From Rhizobiales bacterium NRL2 (GTDB taxonomy: Bacteria > Pseudomonadota > Alphaproteobacteria > Minwuiales > Minwuiaceae), in assembly GCA_001664005.1 (NCBI GenBank), contig CP016093.1:4455031-4519030 (forward strand): DNA of 64,000 nucleotides, in the 5' to 3' direction. Shown piece by piece: positions 37,783 to 46,930 of the stretch (position 1 is its first letter; the number at the start of each line of letters is the position of its first letter). A program made the translations under genes and the position numbers. A model generated the notes under the pieces. It saw only the letters and a list, made by a program, of their open reading frames with translations, had not been told where the DNA came from and made no database searches.

Positions 37783-38088
37783 GTGAAGCCTCCCGCTTGA
37801 GTCGGGTTGAAATGGTGAGGCGCGCCTTGCGCACCCACGACCGGGGCATAGTGGCGATGCCCCCGAACAGCCGTCAACGGCTTTGTTCCGGAGTGATGCG
37901 CGTGTCAGGTCGCCGCTGCGTCAACATGCTCGCCATTGGCCACGCGCCGGGTGGTGTTGATCCGCCACCATCGATTCATCGTTCAAGTTGGGGAAAGATC
38001 CATGGGGTGGAACCACCGCCGCCGCATCCTATCTGACAGACGGCGCGCGCCGGTCCGGCCGCGTCGCACACGGAGAGACGAGACGACC
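37783..38088. promoter_or_regulatory. divergent gap between dppA and cytochrome c gene
   Basis: These 306 bases hold no credible gene. Only small inverted repeats are visible: AGCCGT-CA-ACGGCT at about 37869, and GGTGG...CCACC pairs at 37950-38020. Promoters for both genes must lie here, but no standard -35/-10 pair stands out. Confidence 0.4.
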
Positions 38089-38469
38089 ATGAAGAAGAAG
38101 ATTCTGACCCTGCCCGTGTTCCTGCTCGCCCTCGCGCTCGGCGGCGCGGCGCAGGCCGAAGGTGACCCGGCGTCCGGCTTCAAGGTCTTCAAGAAGTGCG
38201 GCGCCTGTCACAAGATCAAGCCGGGCCAGCCGAGCCAGGTGGGTCCCAACCTGCACGGCCTGTTCGGGCGCGAGGCCGGGACCGCCGACTTCGGACGCTA
38301 CTCCGAGGCCATGAAGGCGTCCGACGTGGTCTGGACCGAGGAGACGCTCGCAGCCTGGCTGCGCGACCCCCGTGGCTTCATGCCCGGCAACAAGATGGCC
38401 TTTCCCGGCCTGAAGAAGGAGGAGGACGTCCGCGACCTCATCGCCTTTCTGAAGCGCGCGACCAGGTAA
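38089..38469 (+). CDS. class I cytochrome c (c2-like), exported
   Basis: A 126-residue protein with signal peptide (cleavage near AQA, residue 23). The haem site is C37-G-A-C40-H41, and the axial methionine is in MPGNKMAFPGL. Other c2 features: VGPNLHGLFGREAG and DVRDLIAFLKRATR. Periplasmic electron carrier. The start at 38089 is chosen for the signal peptide; longer in-frame starts upstream lack one. Confidence 0.92.
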   Translation: MKKKILTLPVFLLALALGGAAQAEGDPASGFKVFKKCGACHKIKPGQPSQVGPNLHGLFGREAGTADFGRYSEAMKASDVVWTEETLAAWLRDPRGFMPGNKMAFPGLKKEEDVRDLIAFLKRATR

Positions 38470-38475
38470 GATTCG

Positions 38476-39738
38476 TCAGTCGCGCACCAGCAGCGCGGCG
38501 AGCTCCACGTCCGGCGCCCAGAAGAACTGATCCAGCGGCTCGACAGCTGCCAGCCGGAAGCCGGCATCGGCCAAGATGCGCGCATCGCGGGCGAAGGTCG
38601 CCGGCGCGCACGAGACGTAGATCACCCGCGCCACGCCCGACCGGGCGATCTGTTCGCACTGCTCGCGCGCGCCCGCCGCGGGCGGATCCAGCATCACCAG
38701 GCCGAAGCCCGAAAGCTCGCCGGCCTGGAAGGGCCGGCGCTGCAGGTTGCGGACCGCGGTTTCGAGTTCGACGCCGGGCGCCCGGTCGACGCCCGCCTTC
38801 AGCGCCGCCACGGCGGCCGCATCCGAATCGGCGGCCAGATCCCCGGCCCTGAGCGGCAGCGCCGAGGCCAGGGTGCCGACGCCGCAGAAAAGGTCCGCGG
38901 CGCGACCGGCGTCCGCCGACCATTCGGCCACCAGTTCCCGCATGCGCGCTTCTATCCGGCGATCCGCCTGCAGAAACGCCCCCGGCGGCGGGGTGACGCT
39001 CAGCGGTGGCCAGCGCAGCTCGGGCCGGCGGCGTTCGACCAGCGTCGTCGGCGCATCGCCCGCCCGCTGCAGCGAAAGCCGCGCCAGGTCGCGGGCGGCG
39101 GCGAAATCCGCCAACCGTTCGTGCAGCGCCAGGCTTTCGGTCAGATCGCCGGCGATGAGCAGGTCCGCGCCCGCGTCCGTCAGGTTGACGGTCAGCCGCG
39201 CCTCCCCGCGCAGCGTCAGCAGACCCTCCATTGCCAGCTTCAACGCCGGGATCAGGGACTCGATCTCCGGCTCCGTCACCGGGCATTCGCCAATGTCGAC
39301 CAACGCCCGGCCGCGGCGTTCGTGGAAACCGAGCGATATGGCGCCGCGGCGGTCGGCGCGGGCCGTGAAGACGGCGCGGCGGCGGCGCGCCGGGCCGCCC
39401 CGGAATGTCGGCGCAACCGGCGGCTCCTCGAAGCCCCGGCGGCCCAGCGCCGTGATCACGGCGGCGCGCTTCCAGTCCGCCAGAAAGCCTTCCGAAAGAT
39501 GCTGCAGCGCGCAGCCCCCGCAGCGGCCGAAATGCCGGCAGGGCGGCTCCACGCGGTCGGGACCGGCCTCGATCAGGCGGCCGATGCGGCCGCGCCTCGG
39601 CGACCCGCGGCCCGTCTGCGGTTCCACGCGCAGTTCGATCAGGTCGCCCGGCGCGGTGAAGGGCACGAAGACGCGCTCGCCGTCCGCCGTGACGACGCCG
39701 TCGCCGGCCTGGCCGACGGTCTCGACCCTGAATTCCAT
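38476..39738 (-). CDS. 23S rRNA m5U methyltransferase family (RlmD/RumA-like)
   Basis: A 420-residue TrmA/RumA-family protein. N-terminal TRAM-like part, 4Fe-4S ligands C67, C73, C76 (CRHFGRCGGCALQH) and a fourth Cys in GECPV. SAM motif ADLFCGVGTLASALPL and catalytic strand MLDPPAAGAREQCEQI, with the nucleophile in YVSCAPATFARD. Methylates uridine C5 in rRNA or tRNA. ATG 39738 opens the TRAM domain. It follows tlyA by seven bases, so the two form an RNA-modification pair. Confidence 0.88.
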   Translation of the reverse strand: MEFRVETVGQAGDGVVTADGERVFVPFTAPGDLIELRVEPQTGRGSPRRGRIGRLIEAGPDRVEPPCRHFGRCGGCALQHLSEGFLADWKRAAVITALGRRGFEEPPVAPTFRGGPARRRRAVFTARADRRGAISLGFHERRGRALVDIGECPVTEPEIESLIPALKLAMEGLLTLRGEARLTVNLTDAGADLLIAGDLTESLALHERLADFAAARDLARLSLQRAGDAPTTLVERRRPELRWPPLSVTPPPGAFLQADRRIEARMRELVAEWSADAGRAADLFCGVGTLASALPLRAGDLAADSDAAAVAALKAGVDRAPGVELETAVRNLQRRPFQAGELSGFGLVMLDPPAAGAREQCEQIARSGVARVIYVSCAPATFARDARILADAGFRLAAVEPLDQFFWAPDVELAALLVRD

Positions 39739-39745
39739 GATGAAG

Positions 39746-40492
39746 CTACTCCGGTGCGAATGCTGCGAGCAGATATTCCCGATTGCCGTCCGAGCCCGCA
39801 ACGGGACTGTCGGTCACGCCCGCGGCCCGCCAGCCCGGATCCCCTTCCAGCCAGTCGACGACGGCGTCGACCGTCCGACGCCGGACCGCCTCGTCTCGGA
39901 CCACGCCGCCCTTGCCGACGCTCTCCGGGCCGGCCTCGAACTGCGGCTTGATCAGCGCCACGAGGGCCGCCCCCGGCGCCGCCAGAGCCAGGGCTGCGGG
40001 CAACGCGGTCCTGATACCGATGAAGCTGACGTCGCAGACGACGAGTCCGGGCGGCTCGGGGATCAGCCCGCGATCGAGCGCGCGGGCGTTGACGCCTTCC
40101 AGGGAGATCACCCGCGGATCCGCCGCCAGGCGCGGATGGAGCTGGCCGTGACCCACGTCCACGGCGTAGACGCGGGCCGCACCGCGGGCCAGCAGAACAT
40201 CGGTGAAGCCGCCGGTGGAAGCCCCAAGATCGAGCGCCACCTTCCCGGCCGGATCGATCTGGAAATGCTCCAGCGCCGCCTCGAGCTTCAGGCCGCCCCG
40301 GCTGACCCAGGGATGGTCCGGTTTCGTCAGTTCCACATGCGCCGCCCGCGCCAGCATCTGCCCTGGTTTGGCGACAGGTTGGCCGTCGGCGCGGACCTTG
40401 CCGTCCAGGATCAGGGCCCGGGCGCGCGCCCGGCTGTCGGCCAGACCGAGATCGACCAGCAGCCGGTCCGCGCGCTCGCGGCCGGCGGTCAC
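39746..40492 (-). CDS. tlyA: TlyA family rRNA 2'-O-methyltransferase
   Basis: A 248-residue protein. N-terminal S4 RNA-binding domain (residues 6-62), then VSRGGLKLEAALEHF and the FtsJ-like fold with SAM loop ALDLGASTGGFTDVLL and strand VCDVSFI. TlyA methylates cytidines of 16S/23S rRNA; older names call it hemolysin. GTG 40492 overlaps the stop of the TRAP permease as GTGA, an unusual coupling of an RNA enzyme to a transporter. Confidence 0.9.
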   Translation of the reverse strand: MTAGRERADRLLVDLGLADSRARARALILDGKVRADGQPVAKPGQMLARAAHVELTKPDHPWVSRGGLKLEAALEHFQIDPAGKVALDLGASTGGFTDVLLARGAARVYAVDVGHGQLHPRLAADPRVISLEGVNARALDRGLIPEPPGLVVCDVSFIGIRTALPAALALAAPGAALVALIKPQFEAGPESVGKGGVVRDEAVRRRTVDAVVDWLEGDPGWRAAGVTDSPVAGSDGNREYLLAAFAPE

Positions 40493-41841
40493 ATCTGGGC
40501 CGGCAGCCAGGTGATGATCGCGGGGAACATCACCAGTCCGGCGACGGTCAGGACGTCAGCGATGAAGAAGGGCCCGATGCCGCGGAAGATGTCGGATAGC
40601 GGAATATCCGGTCTGACGCCGTTGACGACATAGCAGTTCAGTCCGATCGGTGGCGTTATCAGACAGATCTCGACCATCTTGACGACGATGATGCCGAACC
40701 AGATCGAGACTTCCGTGGCGCTCTCGAAGCCCAGTTCCGGGCCCAGCTTGATCACCGCCGGATAGACCACCGGCAGGGTCAGCAGCAGCATGCCGATGGC
40801 GTCCATGAACATGCCGAGCACGGCGTAGGCCAGCAGGATCAGGATCATCACCACCCACGGGTCGAGCGGCAGGTTGACGATCCAGTTGGCGAAGGCGTTG
40901 GGCAGACCCGCGAAGCCCAGGAAGCGCACGAAGATCAGCACGCCCCAGATGATCGAGAAGATCATCACCGTGAGCTTGGCCGTCTCCAGCAGGGCGTCCT
41001 TCAGGCTGTCCCATTTCATGCCGCGGAAGATCGCCATCACGAAGACGACGAAGGCGCCGAGCGCGCCGGCCTCGGTCGGCGTCGCCAGACCGAAATAGAT
41101 GCCGCCGATGATGATCGCCATGACAAGCAGGATCGGAAAGGTGCCGGGCACCGACTCGAAGCGCTGGGCCCAGGTGAAGCCCTTGATCGGCCGGCCGAGT
41201 TCCGGATTGCGCCAGGCGCGGAAGACGATCAGCATGGCGTAGATGACCGCCGAGAAGATGCCGGGCAGAAAGCCCGCCAGCAGCAGCGCGCCAACCGATT
41301 CCTCGACGATGATGGCGTAGAGCACCAGGATCGCGCTGGGCGGAATGAGCGACGCCAGCGTGCCGCCCGCGGCGACCACGCCGGCGGCCAGTCGCCGGTC
41401 GTAGCCGTTCTTCAGCATTTCCGGAATGGCGATGCGCGCGAAGACCGCCGCGGTGGATGTCGACGCGCCGGAGACGGCGGCGAAGCCGGCGGTGGCGAAG
41501 ACGCTGGCCACGGCGAGGCCGCCCGGCACCCAGCCGATCCAGCGCCGGGCCGCTTCGAACACCGCCTTGGTGATGCCGGCGTAGAAGGCCAGGAAGCCGA
41601 TCAGGATGAACATGGGCAGGACGCTCAGCGGATAGGCCACCGCCTTCGAATGCGGCGTCTGGCCCGCGATGCCGCCGGCGACCTCGAAGGCGCGCAGCAG
41701 ATCGAAATTGGGTTTCACGTAGAAGATCGCCACGAGGCCGAGCAGACCGACGAGCGCGGTGGCGAAGACCACGCGCATGCCGATGACGATGAGCACGGCC
41801 AGAACGGCCATGCCCAGCACGCCGATTGTCAACGGATCCAA
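40489..41841 (-). CDS. dctM: TRAP transporter large permease DctM
   Basis: A 450-residue membrane protein with about 12 hydrophobic segments. DctM-family regions include KAVFEAARRWIGWVPGGLAVASVFA, GFAAVSGASTSTAAVFARIAIPEM, and PPIGLNCYVVNGV at the C-terminus. It uses the ion gradient to import the ligand presented by DctP. It begins with TTG three bases after the DctQ stop. Confidence 0.92.
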   Translation of the reverse strand: MDPLTIGVLGMAVLAVLIVIGMRVVFATALVGLLGLVAIFYVKPNFDLLRAFEVAGGIAGQTPHSKAVAYPLSVLPMFILIGFLAFYAGITKAVFEAARRWIGWVPGGLAVASVFATAGFAAVSGASTSTAAVFARIAIPEMLKNGYDRRLAAGVVAAGGTLASLIPPSAILVLYAIIVEESVGALLLAGFLPGIFSAVIYAMLIVFRAWRNPELGRPIKGFTWAQRFESVPGTFPILLVMAIIIGGIYFGLATPTEAGALGAFVVFVMAIFRGMKWDSLKDALLETAKLTVMIFSIIWGVLIFVRFLGFAGLPNAFANWIVNLPLDPWVVMILILLAYAVLGMFMDAIGMLLLTLPVVYPAVIKLGPELGFESATEVSIWFGIIVVKMVEICLITPPIGLNCYVVNGVRPDIPLSDIFRGIGPFFIADVLTVAGLVMFPAIITWLPAQM

Positions 41842-41844
41842 GGC

Positions 41845-42507
41845 TCAGCCCCCCTGCCGGTAGCGCGATTCATCCGATTCGTCGATTTCGTGACGCGCGA
41901 TTTCTTCGATGGTCTGGATGGTCGGCACGGCCACCGGCTCCTTCTCCGGGGAGGCGACCAGCCGCAGGAAGGCCACGAACTGCAGGAGCAGGCGGAGCCA
42001 GAGCAGGGAGAAGGCGACCGGGACGAGCAGTTTCGAAGGCCAGACCGGAAGACGGATGTCGATCGTCGAGTCCTCGGATTCGACGGCGCGAAGGAAATGC
42101 TCGATTCCGTAGTAGACCAGCACGGCGACCACGAAGAGCGACAGCAGGATCGCCGTCGCTTCGGAAATCCAGAGCGCCCGCCGCGAGAGGCCGCGGAGCG
42201 CCAGATCCATGCGCACGTGCCCGCCCATCTTCTGGCAGTAGGCGATGCCGAGAAAGGCGAACAGCGCAATGGCCTGCTCGACGACGTCGATGTAGCCGAC
42301 GATCGAAAAGCCGAGACCGAGTTCGAAGCCCCACGCCGCGGTCATGCTCTGGTCGAGCCAGAGCAGGATGCGGCTGAACACCTGCACCACGCCGAGCAAC
42401 ATCAGCCCGAAGATCGAGAACGCGGCGATCAGGTTGAACGCCGTTTCGATCGCAAAGAGCCACCGGTCCGTGCGGGACAGACCGCCGGCCGCACTCTGTT
42501 CTGTCAT
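41845..42507 (-). CDS. dctQ: TRAP transporter small permease DctQ
   Basis: A 220-residue four-helix membrane protein (helices about residues 20-43, 60-85, 110-130 and 158-178). The GGHVRMDLALRGLS segment between helices 2 and 3 is the DctQ pattern. It is longer than most DctQ proteins, with a hydrophilic C-terminal tail. It pairs with DctM. Confidence 0.88.
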   Translation of the reverse strand: MTEQSAAGGLSRTDRWLFAIETAFNLIAAFSIFGLMLLGVVQVFSRILLWLDQSMTAAWGFELGLGFSIVGYIDVVEQAIALFAFLGIAYCQKMGGHVRMDLALRGLSRRALWISEATAILLSLFVVAVLVYYGIEHFLRAVESEDSTIDIRLPVWPSKLLVPVAFSLLWLRLLLQFVAFLRLVASPEKEPVAVPTIQTIEEIARHEIDESDESRYRQGG

Positions 42508-42534
42508 GTATCTATCCTGGAAAGGGCAGCGTCA

Positions 42535-42558
42535 GGGCGGCCGCCGCGGCGGCCGCCC
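42535..42558 (-). other. palindromic intercistronic hairpin between dctP and dctQ
   Basis: A perfect 24-base G/C palindrome (GGGCGGCCGCCG and its complement) in the 63-base gap. No T-run. It probably stabilises the binding-protein mRNA and lowers permease expression, as in the dpp operon. Confidence 0.5.
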
Positions 42559-42570
42559 ATTGGCCGTGCC

Positions 42571-43620
42571 TCAGGAGCCGCCGCGCACCTTCTCGGCTTC
42601 CGCCAGCAGGAAGTCGAGCAGTTCCTGCGTCGGCAGACGGTCGGCATAGCGATCCACGAAGCTTTCCTGCCAGATCGGCACGCCGATCTGCTTGCGGAAC
42701 TCGGCCAGCTCGTCCTCGGTGAAGCGGACCTCGGTCAGCTGCTTCTGGAACATCGGAATGTTCACTTCGTCGGCGGCGAGGTAGGCGGCCTTCTGCTTCT
42801 CGTAGACCTCCCACTTCAGCTCCATCAGCAGATCCTGGTACTGCTTCGGCAGGGCGTTCCAGGCGTCGATGTTGAAGACCGTCGGGCAGTCCGCGGTGCC
42901 GGGCTGGAAGTTGCCGGTGAACCAGTCGGCGACCTCATGCACCTTGTAGGCGGCATGGGCGTAGGAATACGGGAACGAAACCGCGTCCACGGTGCCGCGT
43001 TCCAGCAGGGTGTAGACTTCGGTCGCCGGCACGGTCATCAGCGTGGCGCCGAGCTTCGACATCGCGTCGGCGACACCGCCGCCCGCACGCACCTTCTTGC
43101 CGTTCCAGTCCTCCAGCTTCCGGGGCGGCTCGCCGCGGCCGAGGAACTCGTACTGGGGCAGCACGCCGGCCATGTAGATCATGGCGTTCATGCCGGCCAT
43201 TTCCTTCTTCACGGCCGGATGCTGGTAGTAGGCGTCCGAAGCCTTGATCCGCACTTCCCAGTCGCCGATCGGCAGGAAGGGCAAGGAGAAGATCATGGCC
43301 GACGGGGTGCGGTCCGGGCTGTAGAAATTGCAGAAGTTCGCGGCCTCGAAGGCCCCGATCTCGATACCGTCGAGATTCTCCTTCGGCTTCGAGAGGCCGC
43401 CATAGTTCAGGTTGTACTCGAACTTGCCGCCGGTGCGGCGCGCGAGTTCATCCGACAGGTGTTCGAGACCCATGGTGAAGGCGCGGGGCTTGCCCCAGAG
43501 CGAATGGTTCCAGGTGACGGCCGGACCGTCGACCATGTCGTCGGCCGACCAGGCCGCGCCCGCGAAGGCGAAGGTCGTCGCGGCGGCGACCGCAAGACCC
43601 GTCAAGGTACGATGAAGCAT
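42571..43620 (-). CDS. dctP: TRAP transporter periplasmic solute receptor DctP
   Basis: A 349-residue receptor. Signal peptide cleaved near residue 24 (GAAWSA). The DctP core is seen: GLEHLSDELARRTGGKFEYNLNYGG, IGAFEAANFCNFYSP, GKKVRAGGGVADAMSKLGATLMTVPATEVYTLLERGTVDAVSFP with its carboxylate-binding arginine. AGGAGG lies upstream of the ATG. It delivers an organic acid to DctQM; the neighbouring CoA-transferase suggests a carboxylate that is then made into a CoA ester. Confidence 0.92.
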   Translation of the reverse strand: MLHRTLTGLAVAAATTFAFAGAAWSADDMVDGPAVTWNHSLWGKPRAFTMGLEHLSDELARRTGGKFEYNLNYGGLSKPKENLDGIEIGAFEAANFCNFYSPDRTPSAMIFSLPFLPIGDWEVRIKASDAYYQHPAVKKEMAGMNAMIYMAGVLPQYEFLGRGEPPRKLEDWNGKKVRAGGGVADAMSKLGATLMTVPATEVYTLLERGTVDAVSFPYSYAHAAYKVHEVADWFTGNFQPGTADCPTVFNIDAWNALPKQYQDLLMELKWEVYEKQKAAYLAADEVNIPMFQKQLTEVRFTEDELAEFRKQIGVPIWQESFVDRYADRLPTQELLDFLLAEAEKVRGGS

Positions 43621-43694
43621 TAAGAAGTCCTCCCTGATTAGCTTTCTTTTGAAGCTGTTTATGGAGAGTACCTTAACCGCCGGCCCCGGGGGGA

Positions 43695-44915
43695 TCAATT
43701 CGGTTCTGATGCAGTCCCTTCGGCGATCATGGCGTCGATCCCGGCGTCGTCCAGTCCCGCCTCCCTGAGATAGCGCCGCGTGTCCGCGCCCTTGAGCGGC
43801 GGCGGGCTCGGCGTCTCCACCTGAGCCGAGGCGTCGCCGAACAGGAAGCCGGGCCCCAGCACATCGATACCGCGGCCCAGCCCGGGCACGTCGTCGACAT
43901 GGCGAATCAGTCCGCGTGCGGCGACCTGCTCGTGCGCCGCGATCTCGCCGACATGGCGCAGCTTGCCCGCGGGCACGGAAGCCGGCGCCAGCAGCGCCTC
44001 CCACTCCAGCGCCGAGCGCGTGGCGAAGGCCGCCGCCAGCAGCGGCTGGACGCGCGCCGATATTTCCGGGCGGCCCTGCCAGGGCATGACGTCCGGATTG
44101 CCTGCCAGATCCTCGCGCCCGATCACGCGGCACAGCGACGACGCCTGCTTCGGCGTGTTCGCCGCCACCACCAGAATGCCGTCGGCGGTGTCGAACATGC
44201 CGGAGAAGGGACTGCCGGACGCCGCCTGGCGGCCGGTCTTCGCCGGCAGGCGGCCGCTGGTGAGCCAGGGACCCACGGCCGGTCCCATGATCGACAGCGC
44301 GGCGTCCAGCATGGCCACATCGACATACTGCCCTTCGCCGCTCGCCTGCCGGCGGTAGAGCGCCGCCGACAGCGCGAAGGCGGCGGCCAGCCCGGCGACG
44401 TAGTCGATCACCGGCCAGCCGACGCGCATGGGCCCGGTCGATTCGTCGCCCTGCAGCGCCATCATCCCCGAGATACCCTGCACGAAATGGTCGTAGGCCG
44501 GCACGTCGCGCAGCGGCCCCGTCTGGCCGAAGCCCGAAACCGAGCAGTAGACAAGCCGCGGGTCCGCCGCCATCAGGTCCCCGGGTCCCAGCCCCAGCTT
44601 CGCCATCGTGCCGGGGCGGTAGTTCTCGATCACCACATCGCTGGTCTTCGCCAGCCGGCGGAAGGCGTCCTGGCCTTTCGGCGACTTCAGGTCGAGCGCG
44701 ACGGACGCCTTGTTGGCATTCTGGATCAGGAAGGCGTCGGCCATGCCGGCGCGCTGCTGGTCCTCATCGGGCGAGGCGTAGCGGATGAAGTCCAGCGGCT
44801 CGACCGCCTCGACCCGGATCACCTCCGCGCCCAGCCAAGCCATCTGGTAGGTGCAGAACGGCCCGGCGAAGACGTGCGTCGCATCCAGGATGCGGATGCC
44901 CTCGAAAGCCTTCAT
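43695..44915 (-). CDS. CaiB/BaiF family CoA-transferase (class III)
   Basis: A 406-residue class III CoA-transferase. The N-terminal MKAFEGIRILDATHVFAGPFCTYQMAWLGAEVIRVE is typical, and the nucleophilic aspartate is Asp142 in VPAYDHFVQGISGMM. It moves CoA between carboxylates without free intermediates. The start at 44915 overlaps the MaoC-fold gene stop by four bases. It reads into the TRAP operon after 74 bases, so transport and activation may be linked. Confidence 0.88.
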   Translation of the reverse strand: MKAFEGIRILDATHVFAGPFCTYQMAWLGAEVIRVEAVEPLDFIRYASPDEDQQRAGMADAFLIQNANKASVALDLKSPKGQDAFRRLAKTSDVVIENYRPGTMAKLGLGPGDLMAADPRLVYCSVSGFGQTGPLRDVPAYDHFVQGISGMMALQGDESTGPMRVGWPVIDYVAGLAAAFALSAALYRRQASGEGQYVDVAMLDAALSIMGPAVGPWLTSGRLPAKTGRQAASGSPFSGMFDTADGILVVAANTPKQASSLCRVIGREDLAGNPDVMPWQGRPEISARVQPLLAAAFATRSALEWEALLAPASVPAGKLRHVGEIAAHEQVAARGLIRHVDDVPGLGRGIDVLGPGFLFGDASAQVETPSPPPLKGADTRRYLREAGLDDAGIDAMIAEGTASEPN

Positions 44916-45427
44916 CGCTGCCCCTCCCCGCCTTTCGGCACCCACAGGATCAGCCATTCGGCGTAGGCGATGGGGTCCGGATTGCCGTCCTGCTCGAAAT
45001 GGTTGGCGGTCTTGACCATCAGCCGTCCGCCGGGCCGCCACGTCGTTTCCATGATGGAGATACGGTCGCGTATTCGGGTCTGCGGGCCCGTCACCAGCGG
45101 CGCCAGATAGCGCACCCGGTCATAGCCGTAGTTCAGCCCGAAGGCGGCGTCGCACGGGCGCATGCGGACATTGTCCATGAAGTGGCTGAGCAGGCTGGTG
45201 ACCAGGAAGCCGTGCGCCAGCGTGCCGCCATAGGGGCCGTCGCGGACCGCGCGCTCCGGGTCCAGATGCAGCCAGTGGCGGTGCTCGGTGGCCACGCCGA
45301 ACATGGTCACGCGTTCCTGGTCGATCGCGACCCAGTCGCTGACCGCGAACTCGCGGCCGGCGAGTTCCGGATAGTCGGCGATCGCCAGTTCGCCGGGCTG
45401 CGGATCCGTCGGCTCGGTATTCATCAT
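44912..45427 (-). CDS. MaoC-fold (hotdog) dehydratase-like protein with altered active site
   Basis: A 171-residue MaoC-type hotdog protein. The hydratase motif is clear (ATEHRHWLHLDPERA then GPYGGTLAHGFL), with the catalytic histidine at His54. The position five residues before it, which is Asp in PhaJ and NodN-like hydratases, is His49 here. So the protein may not be a normal enoyl-CoA hydratase. It is translationally coupled to the CoA-transferase. Start may be 45427 or 45424, as two ATG codons are adjacent. Confidence 0.82.
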   Translation of the reverse strand: MMNTEPTDPQPGELAIADYPELAGREFAVSDWVAIDQERVTMFGVATEHRHWLHLDPERAVRDGPYGGTLAHGFLVTSLLSHFMDNVRMRPCDAAFGLNYGYDRVRYLAPLVTGPQTRIRDRISIMETTWRPGGRLMVKTANHFEQDGNPDPIAYAEWLILWVPKGGEGQR

Positions 45428-45571
45428 CGCGCTTGCGCCTCCCCGCGCCGTTCATGCCTCCCGGCGGCAGGGTATCGCCAAACTTGTCCGAAGCCCGAGG
45501 AAAATTGCCTCGTCCGCGGCCGCGCCGCCGCTAGTTCATTCCCGCGAACCAGGAATGAAAAGGACACGCCG

Positions 45572-46930
45572 ATGAATGCGAGGACCGCGCGCAGCCGCAC
45601 CGCCCTGCTGGAGGGGCCGATCGGGCCGACGCTCGCGCGGCTCGCCGTCCCCGGCATCGCCGCCATGGCGATCCAGTCGTCCATGAGCATCGTCGAGGCC
45701 TGGTATCTGGGCCGACTGGGCACGGTGGAGCTCGCCGCGGTCGCGCTGGTCTTCCCGATCCTGATGCTGGCCAACATGCTCTCGGCCGGCGCGGTGGGCG
45801 GCGCGGTCAGCGGGGCCACGGCCAACGCCACGGGTGCCGGAGACGAGGCGCGTGCGGAGACGATCCTGCGCGCGGCGCTGCTGATCGCGCTGGGCTGCGG
45901 CCTCGCCATGGCGGCGCTGTTCCATCTCGCCGGTCCGGCCTTCTATCGCCTGCTCGGCGGCGAGGGCGACGTGCTGGCTGCGGCGCTGGCCTATTCGGAT
46001 CGGCTGATGCCCGCCCTGGTGCTGATCTGGCTGTTCAACATGGCCGCCGGAGTGATGCGCGGGGCCGGTGACATGCTGCGCCCGGCGATGCTGCAGGCGC
46101 TGGTCGCGGCCAGCCATTTCGGCCTGAGCTGGCTGCTGATCCTGCGCCTCGACCTCGGCATCGCCGGCGCCGCCTGGGCCATGGGCGGCGCCTATGTCGC
46201 CGGCCTCGCGGCAATGGCGCTGCTGTTCGCGGGCGGCGGCGCGACCGTCGCCTTCCGCCCCGGCCCGGTCCCGCGATCGCTGGTGACGCCGCTGTTGCGC
46301 ATCGGGTCGCTGGCCGGGTTCCAGGCGGTGATGACCATCGTCACCGCGCTGACCGTGACCGCCCTGGTGGGCCGCCTCGGACCCGTATGGCTGGCCGGTT
46401 ACGGCATCGCCGCCAGGCTGGAGTTCCTGATGATCCCGATCATCTTCGGCATCGGCTCGGCGATGATCGCCATGGTGGGCGCCAACCGCGGCGCCGGGCG
46501 CATGGACCGGGCGCAGGCCGTGGCCTGGCGGGGCGCGGGGGCGGCGGCCCTGATCGTGGGCGCGATCGGTGTGGCCTCGGCCCTGTTCCCGGCCTTCTGG
46601 GCGTCTCTCTACACCGCCGATGCGGCGGTGATCGAGGCCTGCGCCGTCTACATGCGCCGCGTCGCGCCATTCTACGCCTTCTTCGGCCTCGGTCTGTCGC
46701 TCTACTTCGCGGCTCAGGCGATGCAGACCATGGGCGTGCCGGTGATCGGCTCGCTCAGCCGCTTCGCCATCATCGCCGGCGGCGGCGGCGCGTTGCTGGC
46801 GGCCGGACGCGCCGAGCCGGTCGCCGTGTTCATCTGCGTCGCCCTCGGCATGGCGGCCTATGGCGTGATCGTCGCCGCGGGCCTCAGATGGGTCTCGTGG
46901 CGGCCGCGTCCTGATCGTCGGCCGGCATGA
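45572..46930 (+). CDS. MATE family efflux transporter
   Basis: A 452-residue membrane protein with 12 hydrophobic segments in two related halves. The N-terminal PIGPTLARLAVPGIAAMAIQS and the repeated VEAWYLGRLGTVELAAVA pattern are MATE features; the second half begins near residue 235 (PLLRIGSLAGFQAV). It exports drugs or metabolites by ion antiport. The start at 45572 is preceded by AGGAATGAAAAGGA. It overlaps the convergent EamA gene by 47 bases. Confidence 0.88.
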   Translation: MNARTARSRTALLEGPIGPTLARLAVPGIAAMAIQSSMSIVEAWYLGRLGTVELAAVALVFPILMLANMLSAGAVGGAVSGATANATGAGDEARAETILRAALLIALGCGLAMAALFHLAGPAFYRLLGGEGDVLAAALAYSDRLMPALVLIWLFNMAAGVMRGAGDMLRPAMLQALVAASHFGLSWLLILRLDLGIAGAAWAMGGAYVAGLAAMALLFAGGGATVAFRPGPVPRSLVTPLLRIGSLAGFQAVMTIVTALTVTALVGRLGPVWLAGYGIAARLEFLMIPIIFGIGSAMIAMVGANRGAGRMDRAQAVAWRGAGAAALIVGAIGVASALFPAFWASLYTADAAVIEACAVYMRRVAPFYAFFGLGLSLYFAAQAMQTMGVPVIGSLSRFAIIAGGGGALLAAGRAEPVAVFICVALGMAAYGVIVAAGLRWVSWRPRPDRRPA

